From: an uncultured Lachnospiraceae bacterium
Lineage (GTDB): Bacteria; Bacillota; Clostridia; Lachnospirales; Lachnospiraceae
Assembly: GCA_910587765.1 (NCBI GenBank)
Contig: CAJUNR010000039.1
Coordinates: forward strand, 1 to 38,516
DNA: 38,516 bases
Reading direction: 5' to 3'
Under the pieces are notes generated by a model that was not told the origin of the DNA, ran no database searches, and was given only the letters and a program-made list of their open reading frames with translations. Position numbers and translations under genes: made by a program. Shown one piece after another: positions 14,870 through 23,950 of the stretch; positions within the stretch are counted from its first letter, which is position 1; each line of letters opens with the position of its first letter.

Positions 14870-16378
14870 ATGAAGCTAAACAAAAGGATTTTAAGTCTGG
14901 GAATGGCAGCGGTGATGACGGTACCGATGACTGCCTGCGGAAGAGGAAAGAAAGCGAACGAAGCTGCGGCGAATGTCAATCTGCCGTCTATTGATTCCAT
15001 CACACTGAGCACGGCGGATCAGCCGGGCGATTACACGGACCTGACGGCGAGCATCAAGGTGCTGACCAACCGTACGGATATCGTGGACACGGTGTACAAG
15101 GGATACGCGGAGCAGTTCATGGAGCTGTACCCGAACATTACCGTAGAATACGAGGGTATCACGGATTATGAGGAATCCCTGAAACTGAGGCTGACCACCG
15201 GAGACTGGGGTGACCTCTGCTTTATCCCCACATCGGTCAACAAGAGCGAGCTGTCTCAGTATTTTGCCCCGCTGGGGGATTTTGATACCCTGGACGGTAT
15301 TTACAACTTCTGCGTGGAGAAGAGCTTTGACGGAACCGTATACGGCATTGCCAACGGCGGTACTGCGGGCGGCGTAGTATACAATAAGAAGGTATGGGAT
15401 CAGGCAGGTATTACTGAGCTGCCCACGACGCCGGACGAATTTCTGGATGCGCTGCAGATGATCAAGGACAAGACCGACGCGGTTCCGCTGTATACGAACT
15501 TTGCGGCGGGCTGGCCGATGGGCGCATGGGACGCCTACACGGACATCGTGTGTACCGGAGATCCGGATTTCAAGAACAAGATGGCTCATATGAAGGATCC
15601 GTTTGCGAAGAAGGATGATATGACCGGACCTTACGCCGTCTACTATCTGATGTACGAGGCGGTTGCCCGCGGCCTGATCGAGGAAGATCCGGCAAGTACC
15701 GACTGGGAATCCTCCAAGGGAGCGATCAACAAGGGCGAGATCGCCAGCATGGTGCTTGGTTCCTGGGCCGTACAGCAGTGCAGAGATCAGGGCGAGACTC
15801 CGGAGGACGTAAAATACATGCCGTTCCCGATCACGGTAAACGGTAAGAGATATGCCAGCGCAGGCGGCAATTACGGGTTCGGTATCAACAACAAGGCGAC
15901 CGAGGACAATCAGATCGCAGCGCTTCTGTATTTGAAATGGGTGCTGGAGGAGTCTCCGATGTATGCGGATGAGGGAAGCATCCCGGCTCTGAAGTCCGCG
16001 CCCCTTCCGGATGTGCTGGCTGATTTCGAGGGCGTAGCGCTTCTGTCCAACGTACCGGCGCCGGCAGGAGAGGAAGACCTGTTCGATCAGGTGAATCTTG
16101 AGAGCGAGGTCGGTATCAACAACGACGATTACCCGGACTGCGAGATTCTGGAATCCGCGCTGTACGGCACGAAGACGCTGGATGAGCTCATGGGCGAATG
16201 GAACGCGAAATGGACGAAGGCGCAGGAGAGCCTCGGCGTGGAAGTGACGGACGTACAGGCGGAAGCAGCCGCAGTGAGCGCCGGAGCGGATGCGGCAGAA
16301 GCAGACGCGGCAGGAACGGACGATGCGGCGGAAACAGACAATACGGCAGAGACACCAGGGGTTGAGGCAGCAGAATAA
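14870..16378 (+). CDS. Sugar ABC transporter substrate-binding lipoprotein (mannooligosaccharide uptake)
   Basis: A 502-residue exported protein. The N-terminus has KR charges, a hydrophobic core, and a lipobox-like VPMTAC with the lipidated Cys near residue 23 (Met at -3 is not the usual Leu). The body is a family 1 extracellular solute-binding domain, with the ASAGGNYGFGINNKATEDN region and YLKWVLEES near the end. After about residue 455 there is an unusual Ala/Glu/Asp-rich tail of roughly 45 residues without predicted structure. It captures oligosaccharides outside the membrane and hands them to the two permeases encoded downstream. Given the operon, beta-1,4-mannooligosaccharides are the likely ligand. 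The ribosome site GAAAGGA lies upstream of the ATG. Confidence 0.88.
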   Translation: MKLNKRILSLGMAAVMTVPMTACGRGKKANEAAANVNLPSIDSITLSTADQPGDYTDLTASIKVLTNRTDIVDTVYKGYAEQFMELYPNITVEYEGITDYEESLKLRLTTGDWGDLCFIPTSVNKSELSQYFAPLGDFDTLDGIYNFCVEKSFDGTVYGIANGGTAGGVVYNKKVWDQAGITELPTTPDEFLDALQMIKDKTDAVPLYTNFAAGWPMGAWDAYTDIVCTGDPDFKNKMAHMKDPFAKKDDMTGPYAVYYLMYEAVARGLIEEDPASTDWESSKGAINKGEIASMVLGSWAVQQCRDQGETPEDVKYMPFPITVNGKRYASAGGNYGFGINNKATEDNQIAALLYLKWVLEESPMYADEGSIPALKSAPLPDVLADFEGVALLSNVPAPAGEEDLFDQVNLESEVGINNDDYPDCEILESALYGTKTLDELMGEWNAKWTKAQESLGVEVTDVQAEAAAVSAGADAAEADAAGTDDAAETDNTAETPGVEAAE

Positions 16379-16389
16379 AGGAGGATGTT

Positions 16390-17382
16390 ATGGGGAATAC
16401 GACAGCCGGAACTCAGAAGAGTTTCTGGGAAAAGATGACAAGCAGGGAAGGACAGCGCAAACTGATCATCGTTACATTTATGTTTGTCCCGCTTTTACTC
16501 TTACTTGTCTTCACTTACATACCATTCCTGGAGATGGTGAAATTCAGTTTCCAGACTGTAAAATACGGACAGCCCGGCACCTGGGTCGGCCTGAAAAACT
16601 ATATCGACGTGTTTCAGAGAAGCGAGTGCTTCAAATCGCTGTTCGTCAGCGTGTACTACATGGGCGGCGCCATGGTGCAGCTTGCGCTGGCACTGTTCTT
16701 CGCCACCATGTTTGTGTTCAAGATCAAAGGGGCGGGCTTCTTCAAGGGAGCCATGTTCTTCCCCTACCTGATCTGCGGTATTGCGGTCGGTTTTATCTTC
16801 AAGTTTTTCTATGCGAGAGGATATGTGCTGGACTCCCTGCTGCAGATGTTCGGCATGGATATCGAGAACATTCCCATGTGGCTGCAGGATCAGAGCATTA
16901 ACAACATCTCTCTGGCAGCGACCTCCGTCTGGAGATACATGGGTCAGAACATGATCCTGTTCCTGGGCGCGATGATGTCGGTCGATACGGATCTGTATGA
17001 GGCGGCTTCCCTGGACGGTGCCAACAAGTGGCATCAGTTCAAATACATCATTCTGCCCAGCATCAAGTCCATCGTGGTGCTGAACCTGATTCTGTCCATC
17101 AGCGGTTCTCTGAGCGCATTCGAGCCGCCCTACGTTATTACCAACGGTACGATGGGAACCGGTACGTATTTCGTCATCATGAACCGTCTGGCACATGAGA
17201 ATCAGAAGGTCGGCCTTGCCTGCGCGATGGCGATCGTCCTGCTGGGCATTATCATCCTATGTACGGTGGCGCAGAACCTGTTCTTCAAGTATGTGTTTGA
17301 CGACGGCAGCGAGGATGAATCCAAGGCGGCAGTACGGGCGAAGAAGCGCGCGGCGAAAGCGGCGGCGAAGGGAGGAAGATAA
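16390..17382 (+). CDS. Sugar ABC transporter permease, MalF type
   Basis: A 330-residue membrane protein with a first span at about residues 35-55 and five further segments, carrying the inner-membrane EAA loop as YEAASLDGANKWHQFKYI. This is the first permease of carbohydrate uptake transporter family 1. AAAGGAGG sits six bases before the ATG. The C-terminus is unusually basic and Ala-rich (repeated KR/KAA), facing the cytosol. It pairs with the next permease two bases downstream. No ATPase gene is in the operon, so a shared MsmX-type ATPase elsewhere in the genome is expected to energise it. Confidence 0.92.
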   Translation: MGNTTAGTQKSFWEKMTSREGQRKLIIVTFMFVPLLLLLVFTYIPFLEMVKFSFQTVKYGQPGTWVGLKNYIDVFQRSECFKSLFVSVYYMGGAMVQLALALFFATMFVFKIKGAGFFKGAMFFPYLICGIAVGFIFKFFYARGYVLDSLLQMFGMDIENIPMWLQDQSINNISLAATSVWRYMGQNMILFLGAMMSVDTDLYEAASLDGANKWHQFKYIILPSIKSIVVLNLILSISGSLSAFEPPYVITNGTMGTGTYFVIMNRLAHENQKVGLACAMAIVLLGIIILCTVAQNLFFKYVFDDGSEDESKAAVRAKKRAAKAAAKGGR

Positions 17383-17384
17383 CC

Positions 17385-18233
17385 ATGACCATTATGAAAA
17401 TGAAACCGGCGACCTTTGCGTTCACGGTATTCAAATACGTATCCATTATACTGGCATCCATCGTGGCGCTGCTTCCCATCTGCGTCTGTGTGCTGACCGC
17501 GTTCAAGACCACGGAGGAATACAACACCACCTCGGTTCTGGATCTTCCGGCGTCTTTTGCCTACTTTGAAAACTTTGTGATCGCCGTACAGCAGGCGAAC
17601 ATGTTCCGGGGCTTTCTGAACACGGCCATCGTGCTGGTCGTCGTGCTGATCGTGTCCATCTTCACCGGCTCCATGCTGGCGTACGTGCTGAACCGTTTCA
17701 AATTCAAAGGAAGCGGGATCATTCATACCCTGTTTATGTTCGCATCCCTGATTCCGGGCATCGCGACGCAGGTAACGGTCTACCAGATCATGTACAGTCT
17801 GGGACTGATCAACCATCTGTACGGGTATATGATCGTATTGATGGGTACGGATATCATCTCCATCTACATCTTCCTGCAGTTCTTCGAGAATCTTCCGATC
17901 TCTCTGGATGAATCTGCGATTATGGACGGATGTACTTACTTTGGAGTGTTCTTCAAGATTCTGTTCCCGCTTTTAAAGCCGGCCATCGTCACCTCGCTGG
18001 TGCTCAAGGGCGTGGGCGTTTACAACGAGTACTATATGTCCAACCTGTATCTGCAGGACAAGAATTTGAAGACGATCTCCACGGCTTTGTACACGTTTAC
18101 AGGACCTTACGGTAATCAGTACAACTACATCTGTGCGGGCGTGCTGATTACGATCATTCCGATCTTCATCCTCTTCCTGATCTTCCAGGAGCAGGTGTAC
18201 AGCGGAATGGCTTCGGGAGCAGTCAAAGGATAA
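17385..18233 (+). CDS. Sugar ABC transporter permease, MalG type
   Basis: A 282-residue protein with six hydrophobic segments and the EAA loop in the form DESAIMDGCTYFGVFFKIL, which contacts the ATPase. It starts two bases after the first permease ends. The two proteins form the channel for the lipoprotein's ligand. Its place directly before the GH130 phosphorylase supports intake of mannooligosaccharides that are then cut inside the cell. Confidence 0.92.
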   Translation: MTIMKMKPATFAFTVFKYVSIILASIVALLPICVCVLTAFKTTEEYNTTSVLDLPASFAYFENFVIAVQQANMFRGFLNTAIVLVVVLIVSIFTGSMLAYVLNRFKFKGSGIIHTLFMFASLIPGIATQVTVYQIMYSLGLINHLYGYMIVLMGTDIISIYIFLQFFENLPISLDESAIMDGCTYFGVFFKILFPLLKPAIVTSLVLKGVGVYNEYYMSNLYLQDKNLKTISTALYTFTGPYGNQYNYICAGVLITIIPIFILFLIFQEQVYSGMASGAVKG

Positions 18234-18280
18234 GTACAGCATCGGACCGGAAGATGCAGAACTGAAATAAAGGAGGAATT

Positions 18281-19303
18281 ATGAGCAATGTAAAAATCAT
18301 CGGCCCGGCGGTTCCGGGCGTGCCCTGGCAGGAGAAGCCGGGGCACGTACACGGGGCGCCGGTGTGGCGGTATACAGAGAATCCGATCGTCGGGAGAAAT
18401 CCGGCGCCGGAGGTGGCGCGTATCTTCAACAGTGCGGTGATGCCGTACGGGGACGAATTTATCGGGGTCTTTCGCGGGGAGCAGACCAACGGCATTCCCT
18501 ATATCTATATGGGGAGAAGCCAGGATGCGATCCACTGGGATTTTGAAGAAGAGAAGATTCCCTTCGTGGATGAAGAGGAAAAGCCGTTTATGCCGGTATA
18601 CGCCTATGATCCGCGGCTCGTGAAGGTGGAGGATACTTATTATATTATCTGGTGTCAGGACTTTTACGGGGCGTCGATCGGCGTGGCGAAGACGACGGAT
18701 TTTCAGACGTTTACAAGAATCGAGAATCCGTTCCTGCCGTTCAACCGCAATGCGGTGCTGTTTCCGAGGAAGATCAATGGGAAATTCATGATGCTGTCCA
18801 GACCGAGCGACAGCGGGCATACGCCGTTTGGGGATATTTTCCTGTCCGAGAGCCCGGATATGGTATACTGGGGCCGGCACCGCCATGTGATGGGCAAGTC
18901 CAGCGAGTGGTGGGAGTCGGTGAAGATCGGCGGCGGCGCGGCGCCCATCGAGACGACGGAAGGATGGCTTCTGTTCTATCACGGCGTGACCGGCACCTGC
19001 AACGGCTTTGTGTACAGCATCGGCGGCGCGATTCTGGATCTTGACCAGCCGTCGATTGTAAAATACCGCTGTGAAAATTTCCTGCTGACGCCGGAAGAGT
19101 GGTATGAGGAGCGGGGCTTTGTGCCCAATGTCACATTCCCGTGCGCGACGATTCATGACGCAGAGAGCGGGAAGATCGCGATTTATTACGGGGCGGCGGA
19201 CACGTATGTGGGGCTGGCGTTTACCAGAGTGGATGAGATCGTGGATTATATTAAGGAACACAGCGTAGTCAGAGAACCCGATACGGAGATCGGGAGAAGG
19301 TAA
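18281..19303 (+). CDS. GH130 beta-1,4-mannooligosaccharide phosphorylase
   Basis: A 340-residue cytosolic five-bladed beta-propeller enzyme of family GH130. The general-acid Asp sits in the family motif YDPRL (Asp110), and basic residues expected to hold phosphate are present along the chain. Length and opening (short N-terminus, GVPWQEKPGH) fit the GH130_2 type, which removes mannose from the non-reducing end of beta-1,4-mannooligosaccharides with phosphate, giving mannose 1-phosphate. AAAGGAGG precedes the ATG. The epimerase gene starts five bases after its stop. The split between this enzyme (longer chains) and the one at 20477 (mannosyl-glucose) follows the known two-phosphorylase scheme of Ruminococcus and Roseburia. 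Confidence 0.88.
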   Translation: MSNVKIIGPAVPGVPWQEKPGHVHGAPVWRYTENPIVGRNPAPEVARIFNSAVMPYGDEFIGVFRGEQTNGIPYIYMGRSQDAIHWDFEEEKIPFVDEEEKPFMPVYAYDPRLVKVEDTYYIIWCQDFYGASIGVAKTTDFQTFTRIENPFLPFNRNAVLFPRKINGKFMMLSRPSDSGHTPFGDIFLSESPDMVYWGRHRHVMGKSSEWWESVKIGGGAAPIETTEGWLLFYHGVTGTCNGFVYSIGGAILDLDQPSIVKYRCENFLLTPEEWYEERGFVPNVTFPCATIHDAESGKIAIYYGAADTYVGLAFTRVDEIVDYIKEHSVVREPDTEIGRR

Positions 19304-19308
19304 GAGAT

Positions 19309-20487
19309 ATGCGGACATTTGTAAAAGAGATCGGCCGCCATCTGAAGGAGGATCTGATCCCCTTCTGGGAGGGGCTGAAGGACGAGGAATACGGCGGGTA
19401 TTACGGCTGGCTGGGCTATGACCTGAAGCTGGATAAGGAGAGCGGGAAGGGCTGCATTCTGAACAGCCGGATTCTGTGGTTTTTCTCCAATGCGTATCGG
19501 CTTCTGGGATGGGAGAATCTGAGAGCGGACGCGGAGCATGCGTATCGTTTCCTGAAGGAGCATTGTCTGGACGCGGAGTACGGCGGTATCTACTGGTCCC
19601 TGACGTACGACGGTCAGGTACAGGACGACATGAAGCATACGTACAACCAGGCGTTTGCCGTCTATGCGCTCTCTTCCTATTACGAGGCGTCGGAGGATCC
19701 GGAGGCGCTGGCGCTGGCGCGTTCGCTCTTCCGGCTGATCGAAGAACGCTGCAGAGACGAGTACGGCTATCTGGAAGCCTTCGACCGGAAATTCCGGCCG
19801 GCGGACAATGAGAAGCTCTCGGAAAACGGGGTCATGGCGGAGAAGACCATGAACACGCTTCTGCATCTGCTGGAGGGCTACACGGAGCTTTACCGGGTGG
19901 CAAAGGATCCGGAAGTGGGGCGGAGGCTCCGGTATCTGCTGGATCTGTTTGCGGAGAAAGTCTATAACCGGGAGCTTGGAAGGCAGGAAGTGTTCTTTGA
20001 CCGGAACTGGCGTCCGCTGATCGATCTGTATTCTTATGGACACGACATCGAGTCGGCCTGGCTTGTAGACCGGGCGCTGGAGGTGCTGGGGGATTCTGCC
20101 TGTACGGAGAGAATCCGCCCCATCACCCGGGAGATCACGAAAAATATTTATGAGCGCGCGCTGGAAGGAGATTCCATGCCGAATGAGGCGGAGAACGGCG
20201 TTGTCGATACGACCAGAGTCTGGTGGGTGCAGGCGGAAGCCGTCGTGGGCTTTGTCAACGGCTGGGAAAAGAATCCGCAGCGGACGGAATATCTGGACGC
20301 GGCAGAGCGGATCTGGCGCTATATCTGTGAAAATGTGATTGATAAGCGGAACGGATCCGAGTGGTTCTGGGCGGTGGACAAAGACGGAAAACCGCTGGAA
20401 AAGCCTGTCGTGGAGCCGTGGAAATGTCCGTATCATAACGGCAGGATGTGTATGGAAGTGATCAGGAGGTCAGGCGATGATACATAG
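19309..20487 (+). CDS. Cellobiose 2-epimerase (N-acylglucosamine 2-epimerase fold)
   Basis: A 392-residue alpha/alpha-barrel enzyme. Active-site histidines are visible in KHTYNQAFAVYAL, GHDIESAW and WKCPYHNGRM, with the Trp-rich segments RVWWVQAEAVVG and EWFWAV also typical. In mannan-using bacteria it turns beta-1,4-mannobiose into 4-O-beta-mannosyl-glucose, which the next enzyme phosphorolyses. The end of the gene overlaps the start of that enzyme by 11 bases, so the two are translationally coupled, matching their consecutive steps. Length is normal for the family. Confidence 0.93.
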   Translation: MRTFVKEIGRHLKEDLIPFWEGLKDEEYGGYYGWLGYDLKLDKESGKGCILNSRILWFFSNAYRLLGWENLRADAEHAYRFLKEHCLDAEYGGIYWSLTYDGQVQDDMKHTYNQAFAVYALSSYYEASEDPEALALARSLFRLIEERCRDEYGYLEAFDRKFRPADNEKLSENGVMAEKTMNTLLHLLEGYTELYRVAKDPEVGRRLRYLLDLFAEKVYNRELGRQEVFFDRNWRPLIDLYSYGHDIESAWLVDRALEVLGDSACTERIRPITREITKNIYERALEGDSMPNEAENGVVDTTRVWWVQAEAVVGFVNGWEKNPQRTEYLDAAERIWRYICENVIDKRNGSEWFWAVDKDGKPLEKPVVEPWKCPYHNGRMCMEVIRRSGDDT

Positions 20488-21646
20488 ACAGTATTATGTG
20501 GAACTGGAAAAGCAGGAGCGTCTGCTGGCGAGGAAAAACCAGAAGAGCAGCTTCTATAACGGGGTCTATGACCGGTATGAGTATCCGGTGCTCACAAGAG
20601 ATCATGCGCCGCTGCACTGGCGGTACGATCTGAACGCGGAGACAAATCCGTATTTTATGGAGCGGCTGGGCGTCAATGCGGTGATGAACAGCGGCGCCCT
20701 TGAACTGGACGGGAAATTTTATCTGGTGGCGAGAGTGGAAGGAAATGACCGCAAGTCATTCTTTGCCGTGGCGGAGAGTGAAAGCGGAGTGGACGGTTTC
20801 CGTTTCCGGGACTATCCGGTGATCCTGCCGGACACCTGTCCGGAGGAAACGAACGTCTATGACATGCGCCTGACGAAGCATGAGGACGGCTGGATCTATG
20901 GGGTGTTTTGTTCCGAGAGCAAAGATACCGGCAATCCGGACCTGTCGGCGGCGGTGGCCCAGGCGGGAATCGTGCGGACAAAAGATCTGGAGAACTGGGA
21001 GCGTCTGGACAATCTGAAAACGTTACGTTCTCCGCAGCAGAGGAACGTGCTGCTGCACCCGGAGTTCGTGAACGGAAAATATGCGTTTTATACCCGGCCG
21101 ATGGACGGTTTTATCGACACCGGAAGCGGCGGCGGGATCGGTTTTGGGCTCTGCGATGACATTGCGCATGCGGTGATCGACGAAGAGACGATCATCAGCA
21201 GAAGGGTCTATCATACGCTGACCGAGTGCAAGAACGGCGCGGGAGCGGTTCCCATCAAGGGGAAGAAATGCTGGATTCACATCGCCCACGGGGTCCGCAA
21301 TACGGCGGCGGGACTTCGGTATGTGCTGTATGCGTTCGGCACGGATCTGAAAGACCCGTCAAAGCTGGCGGCGGAGCCTTCGGGCGTGTTCCTCGTGCCT
21401 CTGGGAGCGGAGCGCGTGGGAGACGTGTCCAACGTCGTATTTACGAATGGCGCCGTCGCCCGGGAGAACGGAGAGGTGTACATCTATTACGCTTCCTGCG
21501 ATACGAGAATGCATGTGGCGGTGACGGACATCGACCGGCTGGAAGACTATCTGTTCCGGACGCCCAAAGACCCGCTGCGCTCGCCGGACTGCGTGAAGCA
21601 GCGGTGTGAGCTGATCGACAGGAATATGGAGCTGCTGTCGAAGTAG
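20477..21646 (+). CDS. GH130 4-O-beta-mannosyl-glucose phosphorylase
   Basis: A 389-residue enzyme of the GH130_1 type. The stretch HWRYDLNAETNPYFMERLG, the block VARVEGNDRKSFFAVAES and the catalytic motif NVYDMRL (Asp129, matching Asp131 of the characterised Bacteroides fragilis enzyme as I recall it) identify it well. It converts mannosyl-glucose plus phosphate into mannose 1-phosphate and glucose in the cytosol. AGGAGG (20464-20469) lies seven bases before the ATG, inside the epimerase gene. The mannose-6-phosphate isomerase gene follows after 16 bases. Confidence 0.93.
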   Translation: MIHRQYYVELEKQERLLARKNQKSSFYNGVYDRYEYPVLTRDHAPLHWRYDLNAETNPYFMERLGVNAVMNSGALELDGKFYLVARVEGNDRKSFFAVAESESGVDGFRFRDYPVILPDTCPEETNVYDMRLTKHEDGWIYGVFCSESKDTGNPDLSAAVAQAGIVRTKDLENWERLDNLKTLRSPQQRNVLLHPEFVNGKYAFYTRPMDGFIDTGSGGGIGFGLCDDIAHAVIDEETIISRRVYHTLTECKNGAGAVPIKGKKCWIHIAHGVRNTAAGLRYVLYAFGTDLKDPSKLAAEPSGVFLVPLGAERVGDVSNVVFTNGAVARENGEVYIYYASCDTRMHVAVTDIDRLEDYLFRTPKDPLRSPDCVKQRCELIDRNMELLSK

Positions 21647-21662
21647 AAGAAAGAGAGACGAC

Positions 21663-22604
21663 ATGGCAATCTTAAAATTAAAACCAAGCTGCAAGGATTA
21701 TCTGTGGGGCGGAACGCGGCTGATGACGGAATTTGGGAAGGAATTTTCCGGAGAAAAGCTGGCGGAAACCTGGGAGCTGTCCTGTCATCCGGACGGTCCG
21801 AGCATCGTGGAGAACGGCGAGTATGCCGGGGAGACGTTAAGCGAGTATATCCTGATGGAGGGGAAAAAGGTAACCGGTACCAGAAGCCGGAAATATGAGC
21901 AGTTTCCGCTGCTGATCAAATTTATCGATGCGAAGGACGATCTGTCGATTCAGGTGCACCCGAACGACGATTACGCTTTGAAAAACGAGGGACAGTACGG
22001 AAAGACCGAGATGTGGTACATCGTGGACTGCGAGGAAGGGGCCGGTCTGTACTATGGTTTTTCCAGAGAAATCTCAAAGGAAGAATTTGTGGAGCGGATC
22101 GGGCAGAAGACGCTGCTGGAAGTCCTCAACAAGGTGGAGGTGCAGAAAGGGGACGTACTGTTTATCGAGCCGGGAACGATCCATGCCATCGGAAAAGGGA
22201 ACCTGATCGCGGAGATCCAGCAGAACTCCAACGTTACCTACCGGGTATACGACTACGGAAGAAAAGGCGCGGACGGAAAAGAACGCGACCTTCATATAGA
22301 GAAAGCGCTGCAGGTGACCAACCGGATTCCCATCATGAGGAAGAAATCGTTCGAGCCTCATGTGGTGTCCTGCGATTACTTCACCGTCGACAAGATTGTG
22401 CTGGACGGGCAGAGAATGAAACGGATGTTCGGAGAGATTGATCGGTCTTCGTTCGCCAGCCTGCTGGTATTGGACGGAGAGGGCACAGTCCGTTCTCATG
22501 AGGAACATGTGCCGGTGAAAAAGGGAGACAGCATTTTCATCACGGCCAATACCGGGGAGTATGAACTGGAAGGAAGCTTTGAGGCGCTTCTGACGACGGT
22601 GTAA
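21663..22604 (+). CDS. manA: Mannose-6-phosphate isomerase, class I, catabolic copy
   Basis: A 313-residue cupin-type zinc enzyme. Metal ligands are recognisable in QVHPNDDYAL, KTEMWYI and EPGTIHAIGKG, and the active-site region in YRVYDYGRK. It interconverts mannose 6-phosphate and fructose 6-phosphate, sending mannan-derived mannose into glycolysis after the mutase at 23951 has acted. It lies in the middle of the mannooligosaccharide operon, 16 bases after the phosphorylase and three bases before an unknown membrane protein. A diverged second copy is found at 29105-30124 in the GDP-fucose cluster. Confidence 0.93.
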   Translation: MAILKLKPSCKDYLWGGTRLMTEFGKEFSGEKLAETWELSCHPDGPSIVENGEYAGETLSEYILMEGKKVTGTRSRKYEQFPLLIKFIDAKDDLSIQVHPNDDYALKNEGQYGKTEMWYIVDCEEGAGLYYGFSREISKEEFVERIGQKTLLEVLNKVEVQKGDVLFIEPGTIHAIGKGNLIAEIQQNSNVTYRVYDYGRKGADGKERDLHIEKALQVTNRIPIMRKKSFEPHVVSCDYFTVDKIVLDGQRMKRMFGEIDRSSFASLLVLDGEGTVRSHEEHVPVKKGDSIFITANTGEYELEGSFEALLTTV

Positions 22605-22607
22605 AAG

Positions 22608-23270
22608 ATGGGATTTCGGAAAAGGATGGAGGAGTTTCAGGATCGTACAAAACAGATGGACAGGAAGCAGAAACTGGAGTATGCCCTGATGTATTACTGG
22701 TATCACCTGCTGTTTGTGCTGGCCGGCGCCGGGCTTTTTCTCCTGCTGGTCCGCCATCTGTTTTTTGCAGAACCGCCGAAGGCTTTCACCTGCGTCCTCG
22801 TCCATCAGGCGGTGGATTATGCGCGGGATGAGGAACTGGCGGCGGATTTTGCCGCGGCGTCCGGCATCGAACCGGAACGGATCGAGATGGATTCGGATTA
22901 TCTCTTTTCTTACGGGGATGTAAAACTGGAAGCCGTCAACGAGAGCTCTTATGAAAAATTCTTCTTCCGCCTGGGCGCGGGGGAACTGGACGCGGCGCTG
23001 ATGCCGGAAAGCTTTTACCGTCACTGTCGGGAGCTGGAATACGAGTTTGCGGATCTGGCGCTCTTGTGTACCGGGGAGCAGCAGGAGCGGTTTGAGGGGC
23101 AGTTTCTGGAGACCGGGGGCAGACAGGAGGCGTTGTATGTGGAGAACACCCGGCTGATGCGGTATGTGAGACAGACGGAAGGGGACCGGATGGTTCTGGT
23201 ATATCTTCCCGAACTGAAACATGCTGATGCGGACCGGGTGTTTCTGGAGTATGTGGGGGGAGCGTTATGA
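22608..23270 (+). CDS. Uncharacterised single-span membrane protein in the mannan operon
   Basis: A 220-residue protein I do not recognise. A charged N-terminal segment (about 1-28, FRKRMEEFQDRTKQMDRKQK) precedes one strong hydrophobic span (about 29-52). The remaining domain of about 165 residues is rich in acidic and aromatic residues and would face outward, given the positive N-terminal side. It starts three bases after manA and its last four bases overlap the DUF624 gene (ATGA at 23267-23270). This tight packing suggests the two membrane proteins act together, perhaps as accessory factors of the sugar transporter. Confidence 0.75.
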   Translation: MGFRKRMEEFQDRTKQMDRKQKLEYALMYYWYHLLFVLAGAGLFLLLVRHLFFAEPPKAFTCVLVHQAVDYARDEELAADFAAASGIEPERIEMDSDYLFSYGDVKLEAVNESSYEKFFFRLGAGELDAALMPESFYRHCRELEYEFADLALLCTGEQQERFEGQFLETGGRQEALYVENTRLMRYVRQTEGDRMVLVYLPELKHADADRVFLEYVGGAL

Positions 23271-23896
23271 AGAGGCTTAATATCGACAATCCGTTTTTTG
23301 AGGCCATGGGAAGGCTGGGAGACATTATCATCATCAACCTTCTGTTCGTTCTCTGTTCGCTTCCGGCGGTAACGATGGGAGCGGCGCTTGCCGCCATGTA
23401 CAGAACCTTTCATGAGATGGAGGAGGGGACGGAGGGCAGCGTCGGGAAGACATTTTTCCGGTATTTCGGAAGCGGGTTTGGAAGGTGCACGCCCGTGTGG
23501 ATGTTCATGCTTCTGACCGGGGGACTTCTCGTATTCGACGTGATCTTTCTGGGATATGCGGGGATAAACGGCGTCTGGAAAGCGGTCGGAGCGGGAACCG
23601 GCTGCCTGATTCTTCTGTGGGTGATGGTGTCCGCGTGGCTGCCGGTGGTGCTGTCGGAAGGGGAAAAGTCGGGGATGGACAGCCTGAAGGAAGCGGCGCT
23701 GCGGGCGGTCCTTCATCTGCCGGCTACGCTCGTGATGGCGCTGCTCAACAATCTTCTTCTGATCTGTCTGATACTGGATGTCTATTATGTGATGGCGGCG
23801 GCGCCGCTTTATGTGGTCTTCGGTTTCGGGCTGACGGCGTTTTTGAATACAAAGATTGTCAGACGCCGGACCGGGACAGGGTCAGATGCAGATTGA
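23267..23896 (+). CDS. DUF624 (YesL-like) membrane protein
   Basis: A 209-residue protein with about four to five membrane spans. The N-terminus NPFFEAMGRLGDIIIINLLF, followed by LCSLPAVTMGAALAAMY, is diagnostic of DUF624, a family regularly found beside sugar ABC transporters and sugar-responsive regulators (YesL in Bacillus). The molecular role is unknown. It is translationally coupled to the preceding gene by ATGA. A 54-base gap separates it from the mutase. Confidence 0.88.
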   Translation: MKRLNIDNPFFEAMGRLGDIIIINLLFVLCSLPAVTMGAALAAMYRTFHEMEEGTEGSVGKTFFRYFGSGFGRCTPVWMFMLLTGGLLVFDVIFLGYAGINGVWKAVGAGTGCLILLWVMVSAWLPVVLSEGEKSGMDSLKEAALRAVLHLPATLVMALLNNLLLICLILDVYYVMAAAPLYVVFGFGLTAFLNTKIVRRRTGTGSDAD

Positions 23897-23950
23897 CAGG
23901 GGCTTTTAGAACGCATACAATGGGAAGAAGAGTGAAACGGAGGAGCAAAG

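Noticed and set aside
18125..20436. Minus-strand frames of almost 400 codons across the GH130 and epimerase genes
   Set aside because: Both plus-strand genes have clear family motifs; the reverse frames are Arg/His-rich and match nothing I know.
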